64,000 nucleotides of DNA, taken from positions 298,246 to 362,245 of the forward strand of contig JAODTK010005749.1 of assembly GCA_026419785.1 (NCBI GenBank), written 5' to 3'. The position numbers and the translations under genes were made by a program. The notes beneath the pieces were generated by a model. The model was given only the letters and a program-made list of their open reading frames with translations, was not told the DNA's origin and made no database searches. The number at the start of each line of letters is the position of its first letter. The first letter of the stretch is position 1. Origin of the DNA: Sclerodactyla briareus (Eukaryota; Echinodermata; Holothuroidea; Dendrochirotida; Sclerodactylidae). Positions 46,275 to 57,525 of the stretch are shown here, in pieces.

Positions 46275-46418
46275 TTCCAAGCTGGGAAGTGAAGCAGTTT
46301 TCTCTTCCACTCTCTCAACAATGACAACCCTCCCTATAGCATTGTCTGGTCCTCCCTCCGGAGTCGTTTGAAGATCTCAGAGCCGCTGCTTTCACTTTCT
46401 TCCTCCTCCTCGACCCTG
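46275..46418 (-). CDS. ARID4: ARID4-like exon: acidic linker and start of RBB1NT/PWWP-like domain
   Basis: The exon begins with an acidic run, EEEEESESSGSE, then basic KRLRRED, and continues in a second frame as GRVVIVERVEEKTASLP. Vertebrate ARID4 has the same order: an acidic/serine stretch, then GKVVSVVSATERTEWYPAL at the start of the RBB1NT domain. One base change near 46,335 is needed to join the two frames. Two overlapping acceptors exist (CCACCAG and CAGCAG), so the first base is 46,418 or 46,415. The donor is GGAA then GTAATT. The exon ends in phase 0, which fits the next exon. Confidence 0.88.
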
Positions 46419-46482
46419 CTGGTGGAAAAAGCCTGCATCTTCTCAGTGTCGTGATCATCTCATACAGGGAGCTTTGAGATGC

Positions 46483-47445
46483 TTAACTAAGGCGAATCGC
46501 CCCCAGTGTCTTGCCTGGTTGCACGATCAGTGTTTACCTACTTCTATTAGTCACCATGCAAACAATACAAGGCATTCCATGTGTCGCTTAAAAATTTCGG
46601 TATTAACATGTAACAGAAATAGCCTACTAATCAGTGACCAATTTCATTCAAATTGAAAGGACTGTTTTGACCAATGTCTATGAAGGAGTGAAAGTTTTGT
46701 GGATGTGACCTAAAAATTGCCTAATTAATGCAATTTTGGCAGATGCACATTTTGGCAACTTACCAAGTTTCACACAAAATCCGGCAGCCTTTTAAAATTA
46801 TGCATAAATTATGCAAATTAGACATGTTGAATGACCTCAGTGACCTGATCCATGATAGAAAAATTTGGAACTCAAGGTAAACCATACCCACCAGGTTTCA
46901 TGAAAATCCAAGCAACTTGAAGATTTTACATGAATTATGAAATTAGGTATGTTGAATGACCTCCATTGGCCCTGAATCTTCGTTGAAGTTTGGGACTGAA
47001 GTAGACCATATTCACCAGTTTTGTGGAAATCTGACAAACTTTTGAATTTCGCATAAATTAGGACCAACTTAAGTACACATTTTACGCTTAAAAATCTGAT
47101 CTTCATCTACCTTTATCCCGCGTCTTATGCAAAACCAAGTCATCATAGCAACTACGGTCCATCCGTAATTTGCTAACGGCCTAACAATCAATGCCAATTT
47201 AAAAAAAACTAGGCCTAATTACCTTACTAGTCAGACTTTTGTGCCCCAAAATCGAATCATCGTGGTCACCCAACCCCGATGCTACCCTGAAAATATTTTG
47301 TCGCAATTGCACTTACTGTTCGACAGATATCCTGCCAACGAGAAGTGTGACACACGCCACACACACGCACACACACAACACAACACGCCATATTTACCAC
47401 TAATTCCTCCTCCTGAATTTCATTCAGGCGAGACAATAAAAGGAT
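46483..47445. mobile_element. Short family B element with both ends
   Basis: It begins with the 110 bp module ('aaggcgaatcgcccccagtgt', 'cttgcctggttgcacgatca'). It carries 'tgcataaattatgcaaattaga' and 'ccataccca.ccaggtttcatgaaaatcca' units. It ends with an ACACAC-rich stretch and CCTGAATTTCATTCAGGCGA GACA, a small hairpin (CCTGAAT/ATTCAGG). The CAGGCGAGACA of the tail is the reverse of TGTCTTGCCTG near the left end, giving inverted sub-ends. At about 960 bp it is the most compact copy. Confidence 0.8.
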
Positions 47446-47527
47446 ACTGACAATTGGCTGGTTACTGAGCAATGGATGGAGGAGTAGGCTTGAGTAAGCA
47501 TACCAATATCAAATGGTACTCCACTAC

Positions 47528-47655
47528 CTTAGAGAACAGGCAATTACATAGGCGACCCTCAACTTGGGGTGTAATGACCGTTTACGTTTCGTTCTGTCCC
47601 TCACGACTGGAGTTCCAAAGTTCTCAGGGTCCGTCAATGGCAGGTGATCGAGCGT
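47528..47655 (-). CDS. ARID4: ARID4-like exon: Tudor-adjacent LPLTDPENFGTPV segment
   Basis: The frame reads TLDHLPLTDPENFGTPVV and then a basic stretch RDRTKRKR. The family has ETLDQLPLTNPEHFGTPV followed by a Lys/Arg-rich tail, so this is the segment directly after the Tudor domain. The acceptor is CTCATTAAAG at 47,656-47,665. Entry in phase 0 matches the previous exon, joining ...HESE to TLDHLP. The 3' end is uncertain. A GTAGTG donor after 47,528 leaves the right phase for the next exon, while an earlier GTAATT after 47,548 does not. The last ten or so residues look less conserved and may be frame-shifted. Confidence 0.9.
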
Positions 47656-48604
47656 CTTTAATGAGAGATGTAAATATTGATAAATATGGAGATCTGTCTT
47701 CGCTGCGAAACCAAACAACATAACCAGATTAGGGGCAACATTCAAATTGCCTACCTCTTAATTTTTCAACAAGTACCATTCCTAAAGTATTTGGTATGAC
47801 CAAAATGAGATTTGGAGGCTGCTCCTCCTGGTTGTAGACCTTGACTGGTTTAATATGAGGATACTGATATTCCCGATTAAACTTGTTGCTTTATGGGTAA
47901 ACCCTCCGGAATTTCTGCAGTGCGCCATCACGCGCACACATACACTCTCCGGTGTTTGTGTTTGCATCATCGTCTTGTCCAAATTGCAATCTGCTTCCAA
48001 TATTGGATGAAGCCAATCACAACACTGATCAGGAACACATCCCCGTTCCGGATATTCAAATATGGCCGTGAATGGTTGGACCGTAACAGCTGTTACCACA
48101 CGCGACATCGAGGATTGCCGTTCTTTAGTCAGTTTTTGACAATTCAAACCTATTCTTCCACATGACTCCGCGCCCACAATTGTGGGGGGTAATTTCCGGA
48201 CGACATTATTTCATTCGTCAGGCTGCATAGTTTTTTGTGTAGACAGATAAGAACAATCCAGCTTCAAGAAGGTCTAAAACAATCGCCTCTTAACCAATCA
48301 CTACCCCACTACCTTGCTGTTAGCTCTGTCCTCTACAGCAGTGGCTGCTATGTGCAAGGAGCACAGTAGCCAACAGTAAATGCAGACTCACATAAACATA
48401 TATGGCAGGCCACATTTTTCACAGCAGCAGGCCAGATAAAGTCCTGGATTTAGTTCCACTCATACTGGTACTAAAAGGAAGATTTCAATTGTATGTGAGG
48501 TCACTGAGGTGAAAGAATAATTAAAGCTAGCAGAATCACTTTTCTGATCACCTTTACACAGCAGACGGAATTAAACGTTCAAAAGATCCAAGGTGGTGAC
48601 AGAG

Positions 48605-50420
48605 GTTAACCTAGGAGAACAGTGGTAGCCAAGGGAAGAGGTCCCCGCATCACCATCTCATAATATCATCACTGGGGTATAGAGAGCAACCTAGGAGAAC
48701 AGTGGTAGCCAAGGGAAGAGGTCCCCGCATCACCCTCTCATAATATCATCCCGGGGTATAGACATCAACCTAGGAGAACAGTGGTAGCCAAGGGAAGAGG
48801 TCTCGCATCACCTCTCATAATATCATCCCTGGGGTATAGACATCAACCTAGGAGAACAGTGGTAGCCAAGGGAAGAGGTCCCCGCATCACCCTCTCATAA
48901 TATCATCCCGGGGTATAGACATCAACCTAGGAGAACAGTGGTAGCAAAGGGAAGAGGTCCCCGCATCACCCTCTCATAATATCATCCCTGGGGTATAGAG
49001 ATCAACCTAGGAGAACAGTGGTAGCCAAGGGAAGAGGTCCCCGCATCACCCTCTCATATATCATCCCTGGGGTTATAGAGATCAACCTAGGAGAACAGTG
49101 GTAGCAAAGGGAAGAGGTCTCGCAATCACCCTCTCATATATCATCCCTGGGGTATAGACATCAACCTAGGAGAACAGTGGTAGCCAAGGAAAGAGGTCCT
49201 CGCATCACCCTCTCATAATATCATCCCTGGGGTATAGAGATCAACCTAGGAGAACAGTGGTAGCCAAGGAAGAGGTCTCGCATCACCCTCTCATAATATC
49301 ATCCCTGGGGTATAGACATCAACCTAGGAGAACAGTGGTAGCCAAGGAAGAGGTCCTCGAATTCACCCTCTCCATTCATATATCCCTGGGGTATAGAGAT
49401 CACCTAGGAGAACAGTGGTTAGCCAAGGGAAGAGGTCTCGCATCACCCTCTCATAAATCATCCCTGGGGTATAGAGATAACCTAGGAGAACAGTGGTAGC
49501 CAAGGGAAGAGTCTCGCATCACCCTCTCATAATATCATCCCTGGGGTATAGAGATCAACCTAGGAGAACAGTGGTAGCCAAGGGAAGAGGTCCTCGCATC
49601 ACCCTCTCATAATATCATCCCTGGGGTATAGAGATCACCTAGGAGAACAGTGGTAGCCAAGGAAGAGGTCTCGCATCACCCTCTCATAATATCATCCCGG
49701 GGTATAGAGATCAACCTAGGAGAACAGTGGTAGCCAAGGGAAGAGGTCTCGCATCACCTCTCATAATATCATCCCTGGGGTATAGAGATCAACCTAGGAG
49801 AACAGTGGTAGCCAAGGGAAGAGGTCTCGCATCACCCTCTCATAATATCATCCCTGGGGTATAGAGATCAACCTAGGAGAACAGTGGTAGCCAAGGGAAA
49901 GAGAGGAAAGAGGTCCTCGCATCACCCTCTCATAATATCATCCCTGGGGTATAGAGAGCAACCTAGGAGAACAGTGGTAGCCAAGGAAGAGGTCTCGCAT
50001 CACCCTCTCATAATATCATCCCGGGGTATAGAGATCACCTAGGAGAACAGTGGTAGCAAAGGGAAGAGGTCTCGCATCACCCTCTCATAATATCATCCCT
50101 GGGGTATAGAGATCAACCTAGGAGAACAGTGGTAGCAAAGGGAAGAGGTCTCGCATCACCCTCTCATAATATCATCCCGGGGTATAGAGATCAACCTAGG
50201 AGAACAGTGGTAGCAAAGGGAAGAGGTCTCGCATCACCCACGCATATATCATCCCTGGGGTATAGAGATCAACCTAGGAGAACAGTGGTAGCCAAGGGAG
50301 AGGTCTCGCATCACCCTCTCATAATATCATCCCGGGGTATAGAGATCAACCTAGGAGAACAGTGGTAGCCAAGGAAAGAGGTCTCGCATCACCCTCTTAT
50401 AATGACGTGCCTGGGGTATC
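48605..50420. repeat. 79-80 bp minisatellite, about 23 copies
   Basis: Nearly identical head-to-tail units begin ACCTAGGAGAACAGTGGTAG, then 'ccaagggaagaggtctcgc', 'atcaccctctcataatatca' and 'tccctggggtatagagatca'. Most differences are single-base slips at short runs, plus ga/ca and cc/tc alternations that define sub-variants. One unit near 49,900 has an extra 'aagagagg'. The array sits in the intron between the two Tudor-region exons of the ARID4-like gene. Open frames inside it are artefacts. Confidence 0.97.
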
Positions 50421-50774
50421 ACATCTAGTGAGTTTCAAATCAGGCATAACAAGCAAAAAAACTTTGCGCAAAATTCCCACACAAGCAGTCTCGCATTAGC
50501 TACTTCTGACCTGGGTTGCCAACATTTCAGAAGAAAGGACCACCTTCACCTGGAGAAGCCAGCTTATACCCCATGTACCTCACAATCGCTGAACGTTACT
50601 CTTGGATCACCATGCTAGACTTATCATTCATCTTGGGTACAGCGCTAAGGGTTGGAGGACTTCTTGAAGTGGACATTTTTGCCAGGTTTTGGGCTACACA
50701 TCCAAAAATATTTAACATAGAATTAGTCTGATTGGAATGGACAACGGTTTCAGAGGGTTCGGTTGTTGACTCAC

Positions 50775-50854
50775 TTCACTCTCATGGAAATGCCTGTCTC
50801 CTTGCAAACAGAGAGAGGATCGCCGTAGGGTCTTCTCATCTCCGTCATCAAACA
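50775..50854 (-). CDS. ARID4: ARID4-like exon: second half of Tudor domain
   Basis: This exon reads [19 protein letters not shown] followed by DRHFHESE. It is nearly the same as the Tudor segment of vertebrate ARID4 proteins (family pattern [20 protein letters not shown]). The acceptor is a strong pyrimidine tract ending in TTCTTCACAG. The donor is GAA then GTGAGT. The exon is 80 nt and enters in phase 1, so its first two bases complete a valine codon begun in an upstream exon. It ends in phase 0, matching the next exon. The frame is unbroken, and this is the cleanest ARID4-like exon in the window. The upstream exon carrying the first part of the Tudor fold was not identified between here and 64 kb. 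Confidence 0.95.
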
Positions 50855-51689
50855 CTGTGAAGAAAAGAGGGAAATAGGGATTGGACTGGTTGTCTATTTT
50901 GGTGAAGGCCTATAGCAATTCAAATGCAAGGCCATATGGCTGCTGGAGCACTTGAACCACTATAGCACAAGAGAAAACCACATATGATCAAATCACAATT
51001 GATGGTAAATGGATTGAACAGGTAGACACGTGTACCTATAGGTATTTGGAGAACCCATAGTGACAGCAAATTTAATTGGAATGCCCAAACTAAACAAGGA
51101 GGGGTAAAGCTTGCCACCGACTAGACCACTTCCTCAGAAAACTGAAACATTTGCAATGTAGACACCACAATTATGGAATTATTTTACCAGACCTTTATCA
51201 AAGTGTTCTTACATTCTGCATAATTTGTTTCTCAGGGTAGAGTACAATAGATCTGGTATTAGGATCCAGTTTCCAATTACTAGAACTTGTAGATTTTGTG
51301 ATTCTTTCTTCCAGAGAGCTATTCCCCTCTTCAACTCCGAAGCTACACTGCACTTGTACTCCTCTAACTTGCGTTAGACTTTACCCATATCTGATACATG
51401 TTGAAATTGTGTTTGTACAGTAATTTTTTTATCTTATACCTATATGTATATAATTTCCGTATTGTTGTTTCTGTCGCAGAAACCAATTGCTTGTTTTGCT
51501 TGAGCAGAAAAAGCCCAAAGGCTTGTTGAATTCCTGACTGATCCTGACTTGATCAAGATAAGCATTATCAACCCACATGCTCACAAATTTACAATAGGGA
51601 TATGTAATCTCATTAATGGGGGACTCACGTAGCAAGAGGCACTTGTATCCATGCACAATGAGTCTTGTTATCAAGGCTCAAGTACCAAA

Positions 51690-52920
51690 CATCAATTTTC
51701 CACAATAATCTTTGTCCCCAAATTGGCCCAAGTCTACACCAAAAAACAATCAGGATCCTGTACTCCCAATCAAAGCTGCATCAACAATTTCAACACCTAA
51801 TCGAACTCAGCATTCTGGACTTATCTGTTACAAAGTTTTCAGAACTTTGACCTCTCCTTGACCTCCAGAGTGAACCTTTGTGACCTGACCCTCAAAACAA
51901 TGGGGTCATGTTCTCTCTCATGGGAACCCTTATACCAATAGAGCTCATCCACCCAGGTGGATTGAGTAATCGTAATTAACAACTAAAATTTGCCAACTAT
52001 AACTTTTTTCAAATTTTTCTTCCTCAAATTTGACCACTGGTCTGCACCCAATAATAGGGTTCCTGTAGCTACCCCTAGAAGATGCATCTGAATTCACACC
52101 TGATCGGGGCCCCCCCATGCATTTCCTGGAGCTATAACATGTTAACAGTTGTCAGACTTTGACCTCTCTTGTGACCACAGATTACCTTCGATCTGACCCT
52201 GACAAAAATAGGGACCATGTCTCATTTGGGGGAACTGTCTATAACCAAGTATGAGCTCCTCCATCCAGGCGGGATCGAATATCGTGTTTGACAAGCTAAA
52301 ATTTGGCTAATTTTTTTATATTTTGACCAAAACTCACCCTCAACCTATACCAGAAACATTAAGGTTCCTGTACTTCCCGTAAGACAAGCTTGCATACCAA
52401 CTTTTTCAACCTTCAACCTCATCGGACCATCATTCTAACTTATCTGTTAACAAGATTTTCAGGATTTGACCTCGCTTGACCTAATATGACCTCTGACCTT
52501 ACCGCCCCCAGAATAGGGTCGTATCCTCATTAGGGTGAACCCATATACAAAGTATACTTGATTCGCATCCCAGGGTGGGCTTGAGTGAACTTTGTGTTAA
52601 CGGCCAACATTTGCTAAATATCAAGCATTCACAATTCCCAATTTTTTTTCCCCAAATCTGACCCCCGTCTGCACCAAAAAAATAGGGTTCCTGTACTCCT
52701 CATCGTGTTAGCAGATTTCCGGCTTAGACCTCTCTCAGATCGACCTTTGACCTGACCCCGAAACGATAGATATCATGTCTCATTATAGGAACCCATATAC
52801 AGGGTATGAACGTCACGCCAACCAGTGGGGCGAGTTATTGTGTTTCCACATAACAATCAAGGCTCTCACACACCCTGTCGTGACTGCATAATATTCTACC
52901 TGACTTTGTCAAGGATAAAC
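51690..52920. mobile_element. Family A element, first of an adjacent pair
   Basis: Three to four degenerate units with the family A blocks, ending in 'caaggctctcacacaccctgtc' and GTGACTGCATAATATTCTAC then CTGACTTTGTCAAGGATA, the family A tail with an eroded hairpin. Confidence 0.82.
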
Positions 52921-52984
52921 GCAGCAGCAAATACTTAGTGATTCCTTGACTCTTTCGACATAACTTAGCCAGAGCACACAAGGA

Positions 52985-55135
52985 CAAATGGGAGATTGCA
53001 GCAAAACCAACTCAATTATGGGCACATACGTCTACAAATTTCCCTATTTTTTCCCAACCACCAATAAGGTTCCTATACTCTTGATAAGAAAGCTGCACAC
53101 TACATTTCAAGGTGTTCAGACTCTGACCTCTGGTGACCTCAAAGAAACTCTGTACCTGACCCAAATTGTGTAAAATATCAATTTTTTACTTTTTCTCCTT
53201 ATGTCTCCCAAAAATGACCCCCAATCAACAAAACACCCCAAAACCAAATTTGGGTCTTGTACTCTCCATAAGAAAGCTACACACCAATTTCTCTTGATCG
53301 TACCAACTGTTTTGGACGTAAATCGTGTTTCAAGAAGTTCAATACTTTTGACCCCCGGTGACCTCATGAACCGTTGACCGACCCCAAAACAATATGGGAT
53401 CATGTATTCATCATGGGGAACACCCATACAATTATGAGCTCAATCCATCCAGGTGGGGTCGAGTTATCGTGTTGTGTTTACAAGTCAAAAGTGGCCAAAA
53501 CTATGAATTTCAACAAATTTCTATTTCGACCAAATATCACTCCCGGACTGAACCAAAAACAATAGGGTTCCTGTATCCCCCATACCGGAAAGCTATTACA
53601 ACCCCATTTCAACTGATCAGACCAACCATTGGACGTATAATGTTTACAAGGTTTTTGACTTTGATCTCTGGTGGACCTCAGGATGAACCCTCTGACGGAC
53701 CCCAACACAATATGGTTTCATGAAACTCATCATGGGGAACACACATACCAAGTATGAGATTTCTCCATCCGGGTGGTGGGGTTTGAGTTATCGTGTTTAA
53801 AGCCAAATGGGCCAAAAGATCGAATTTTCACAAAATTTATTCGACCAAAAATTCAACTCCCGACATGAACTAAAAACACATAGGGTTCCTGTACTCCATA
53901 AGAAAGCTATACACTCTAAGTTTCAAATTGTCAGACCAACCATTTCTGGGACTTATCGTGTTTACAAGGTTGCCATACGTTGACCTCTGGTGACCTCAAT
54001 GACCTCTGCCCTGACCCAAAACGATAGGGTTTCATGCTCATCATGGGGAACACACATACCAGTCTGAGCTTTCATCCCCCCAGGTGTGGTCGCGTTATCG
54101 TGTTTACAGCCAAAATATCGAATTTTTCACACTAATTTTCTATTCTCGACCAAATCACACTCCCGACCTGAACAAAAACGAGAGGTTCTTGTCTCCCTAA
54201 GAAGCGCTAAACACCTAAGTTCAACTTGATCAGACACCATTCTGACTATCATGTTTACACAGTTTTCAGACTTTGACCTCTGGTGACCTCAGATGAACCT
54301 CTGACCTGACCCCCCAAACACTAGTGTTCATGTACTCATCACTGGGGAACACACTACCAAGTATAGCTTCATCCATCCATGGGGTTGCTAGTTTATCGTG
54401 TTTACAAGCCAAAATTGGGCCAAATATTGGAATTTTTCACACTTTTCTATTTCGCCAAAATTCACATCCCGACCTGAAACAAAAACAATAGGGTTCCTGT
54501 ACTCCCCATAAGAAAGCTATACACACCCATTTCAACTTGAATCAGACCAACCATACTGGCCTTATCATGTTTACAAGGTTTTACAGACTTGAACCTCTGG
54601 TGACCTCAGATGGACCTCTGACCTGACCACAAAACAATAAGTGTTCATGAACTCTCATGGGGAACACCATACCAAGTAATGAGCTTCATCCCTCCGGGTG
54701 GGGGTCCATTTATCGTTTTCAAGGCCAAAATTGGCCAAATCTCGAATTTCACAAATTTTCGACCAAAATTCCACATCCCTACCTGAACCAACAACAAATA
54801 GGGTTCCGGTTACTCCCATAAGAGCTATACACTCAATTTCAAATTGATCAGACCACCATTCTGACTTAACGTGTTTACAAGGTTTTCAGACTTTGACCTC
54901 TGGTGACCTCAATGACCTCTACCTGACCCAAAAACTATGGTTCATGGACTCATCATGGGGAACCCCCATACCAAGTATGAGCCTGACCTACCCAAACCTG
55001 ATCAAGTTATCATGGTTTCAAGCGGGCGTCACACACCCACATCACACACCACACACACCACACGCACACACACCCAACACACACACACCAGGCGACGTGA
55101 CTGCATAGATTCCTCTGACTTCGTCAAGAATCAAT
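52985..55135. mobile_element. Family A element, second of an adjacent pair
   Basis: Six to seven units of about 320 bp. The best match the consensus 'tgacctctggtgacctcaga', 'tgacctctgacctgacccca' and 'accaagtatgagcttcatcc'. It ends with a CAC/CACACA run (55,030-55,090) and GTGACTGCATAGATTCCTCT then GACTTCGTCAAGAATC at 55,098-55,132, the clearest tail in the window. Plus-strand frames here are artefacts. Confidence 0.9.
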
Positions 55136-56221
55136 AAACTACAAAATAACTCACTGGACTCACTTTCGCCCAGGACCTTCACCCAGTTTTGTTAAATTGG
55201 GGGACTGTCTGTTGAAAGTTTTCAAAGGATCTTCCAATGGACCGTTAGCCCTGGGCCGGGCTGGCTACTCAGTTTTGTGTGTCATGTTGCATGTCAATGT
55301 GACCCAATCCCCGTACTCTACACTATTCACTTCACTGTCTGCTGCTTGCTTACTGTCTGGCTGTTTTTCGAGCAGAATATATATTGGGCAGATGACCACC
55401 CATATACAGGTGTAATATCATTGTTCTCCCTTATCTATGTGTTGTGTACATAGAGACAATACTTGGGATAGTCGAATCATTCAACTTCGTCAATTTCAAA
55501 CCTTTCTATAAACCTAATTTTAAAATTCATACAGGGTACACAATGGGGGACTTACTGTACGTGCAGGATGCACTTTGAAATCTCCCATCATCCTAAACAA
55601 CCAATAAACGTATTGGTGACACTACTGTAGCCTTGTCTCGCTGTGATGTACACACTATGCTCATTCACTAGCATCCATTGTGTACTGACATTGTCTGTTT
55701 GTAGTTTGTGAAGTACTGGTATGTGATATCATTGATACAGTACAAATGATATTATGGGACTTACGACGTGATACGCCTGGCAAATCGTTGATTTTTATAT
55801 GTTGACCCCCTCTGACCAGATACCAAGCTCAGGGTGTTTGGCCTCAACAGATGATCCAATCTGAAACATTAAAAACAAATAGAATTACTTCACAGTCTCA
55901 TTGTAAAATTCCTGGGTATGCACCAAAGAGCACAGTGGGAGGAATAGGCAATCTTATTTGCATAACTCAAGCTTCATCTTCCTGAATACGAACATACTCC
56001 AGGAATGCAAAACAAAGCTTGCGATATCAAGAGGGTAAATTTCATCATCAAAAGTAGTTTTTCATTGACCTATTAGGGATATGAATTCTGGTCATATATT
56101 ATGATGTTGCAGCACCCAAATAAAGGAGAGTTGTTTAAAATCAATAACTGCAACATACTGGGGGAAGAGTCTTTGGATACTACTATAAATATATGATCTC
56201 CTCTGTGGATTTCATTCATAA
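55136..56221. other. No gene recognised upstream of the ARID4-like gene
   Basis: Two donor-like sequences on the minus strand (55,549 and 55,754) follow short stretches. One reads DDGRFQSASCT, vaguely like the missing Tudor segment, but neither can be established as an exon. Confidence 0.35.
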
Positions 56222-57470
56222 GGGCTGTTCACACTTGTGCGATACGATACAATACGATACGATAAATTTGTCGGACGTCAAATTAAAAAGTGTCATTTTC
56301 AATAGGAGTGTCTCACAACACGTGTGCGACACGATACGATACATTTTTTTTATCGGACGTCGAGTTGAAAATATTTTAATCTTTTATCGTCCGATAAATT
56401 ATCGGATGCCATGAATTGCGCAATGCAGTGATAAACTGCACCAAATTCTGCGCAAGAATGTATGGAACTCGCAACAGGCTATTGGGGGAAGTATAGCAAT
56501 TAAAATGGGGTTTTAGTGATAAAATCAGGGGGTCTGATGAATGTTTTGGGTAGTGCCAGTATCCGGGGAAACATTTGTCCTCTGAATGAGCTTCTCGGAC
56601 CTATTTGCCGCAATGCACGGGACCTACGAACCATTATTTCAGTTCGATTCCATAATGCCCTCCTCATATACGATAGGTAGCGTGACCAGTGATCGAGGTA
56701 ATAGGGAGGGTCATTTTACCCGCCGACGCCACAGAAGTATCATGTACTGCAACGGCAGGAGATCTATGCGGTTGGTAGGAGTGGCCGGGGGAGCGGGTGT
56801 TGTGGCTGTTTGAGAGGAGCAGGTATGGCGGGTTTTCCAGAGGTCTCGATCCACAGCCTGTCGTATTGACAGAAAAATTCCCCTAGACTCGACAAGAGGC
56901 AGGAAAGGAAACGAGGAAGGCTACGGAAATAAGCTATAGGGGGGGGGGGGTATAATGTCGATTTAACACCAAGTTAATTATGTCTTGTCGATCAGTGAGG
57001 AAAGTAATGAGGTACACAGGTGGAGCCGTAGGCATTATTCTTACATGTATGTTCTGAGCAGACTAACCAAGCTCAAATTTCAGCTCAATTGCTGAATTGA
57101 CTCAATTGACTGGAATATTGTTGGCTACATCACTTCGCTGTATTATTGGATACCGATGCTATTAAGACTGGGTGTCTAACGAAAGGGTAGGCGGAGATGA
57201 TGTCAGCTGTATGATTCGTGATCGTCACTTGCGCTTCTTCACGCCTCCTACAAGTACTGAGAAAGACACAAGCTTCGAATTGATTTGAAATTACACTTCT
57301 TAGTACTCAAAAACTCTGTCGACCAGGCTACCACCGCCTGAAGGGACAAAAGGGGAAAACTTGTACCTTCTTTCAACTAAATCCTGCTAATTTCTCCGTT
57401 AAGTTAGGTGCCGAGACGTCTGATAAACTTATCGTACGACATTTTTAATCGCACAAGTGTGAACAGCGGG
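56222..57470. mobile_element. DNA element with long imperfect terminal inverted repeats
   Basis: The left end GGGCTGTTCACACTTGTGCG continues 'atacgataca' and 'tttgtcggacgtc'. The right end, in reverse, reads GCTGTTCACACTTGTGCGAT, then 'cgtacgataagtttatcagacgtc'. About 60 bp pair with scattered differences. Extra partial copies of the motif lie at 56,315-56,360 ('cacgtgtgcgacacgatacgata') and 57,505-57,525 in the right-end orientation. No transposase frame is visible in the 1.2 kb. TIR wording and a TAA on the left flank would suit a Harbinger-like element, but no matching duplication was seen on the right. Confidence 0.65.
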
Positions 57471-57525
57471 GGGGTGCGCTCCGATACATGGATCATAGTC
57501 CGTATCGCACATTTTGAACAGCGGT

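Larger units (their letters stand above)
13941..50854 (-). other. ARID4: ARID4-like chromatin regulator gene, 5' end not found
   Basis: This is the span of a multi-exon minus-strand gene of the ARID4A/ARID4B family. Family members are nuclear scaffold proteins that bind RB and SIN3-HDAC complexes and read DNA and chromatin through Tudor, ARID and chromobarrel domains. The sequence shows, in order, the end of a Tudor domain, an RBB1NT/PWWP-like domain, an ARID, a Glu/Lys linker, a chromobarrel, a long charged region with KRGRP motifs and the C-terminal RRRKR coiled coil. Fifteen exons are listed separately. Codon phase agrees across junctions 1/2, 2/3, 3/4, 4/5, 5/6, 6/7 and 14/15, which chance matches would not give. 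Several exons contain single-base frame breaks, but their splice sites are intact, so I infer sequencing error rather than a pseudogene. The start codon and first half of the Tudor domain were not recognised. Whether it is closer to ARID4A or ARID4B cannot be told; an invertebrate would be expected to have one copy. Confidence 0.92.

Noticed and set aside
48605-50420. CRISPR-like array
   Set aside because: Units are contiguous with no unique spacers, and the surrounding sequence is an intron of an animal gene. It is a minisatellite.
51600-51660. Upstream Tudor exon candidate (MDTSASCY before GTGAGT)
   Set aside because: It could be read to lead into VFDDGDE, but the phase needs an extra base, upstream residues do not follow the Tudor pattern and the flank is family A repeat.
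55549-55590. Upstream Tudor exon candidate (DDGRFQSASCT before GTAAGT)
   Set aside because: Only four or five residues resemble the family segment SDGSFQEA, the exon would be too short to supply the missing part, and no flanking Tudor sequence follows.
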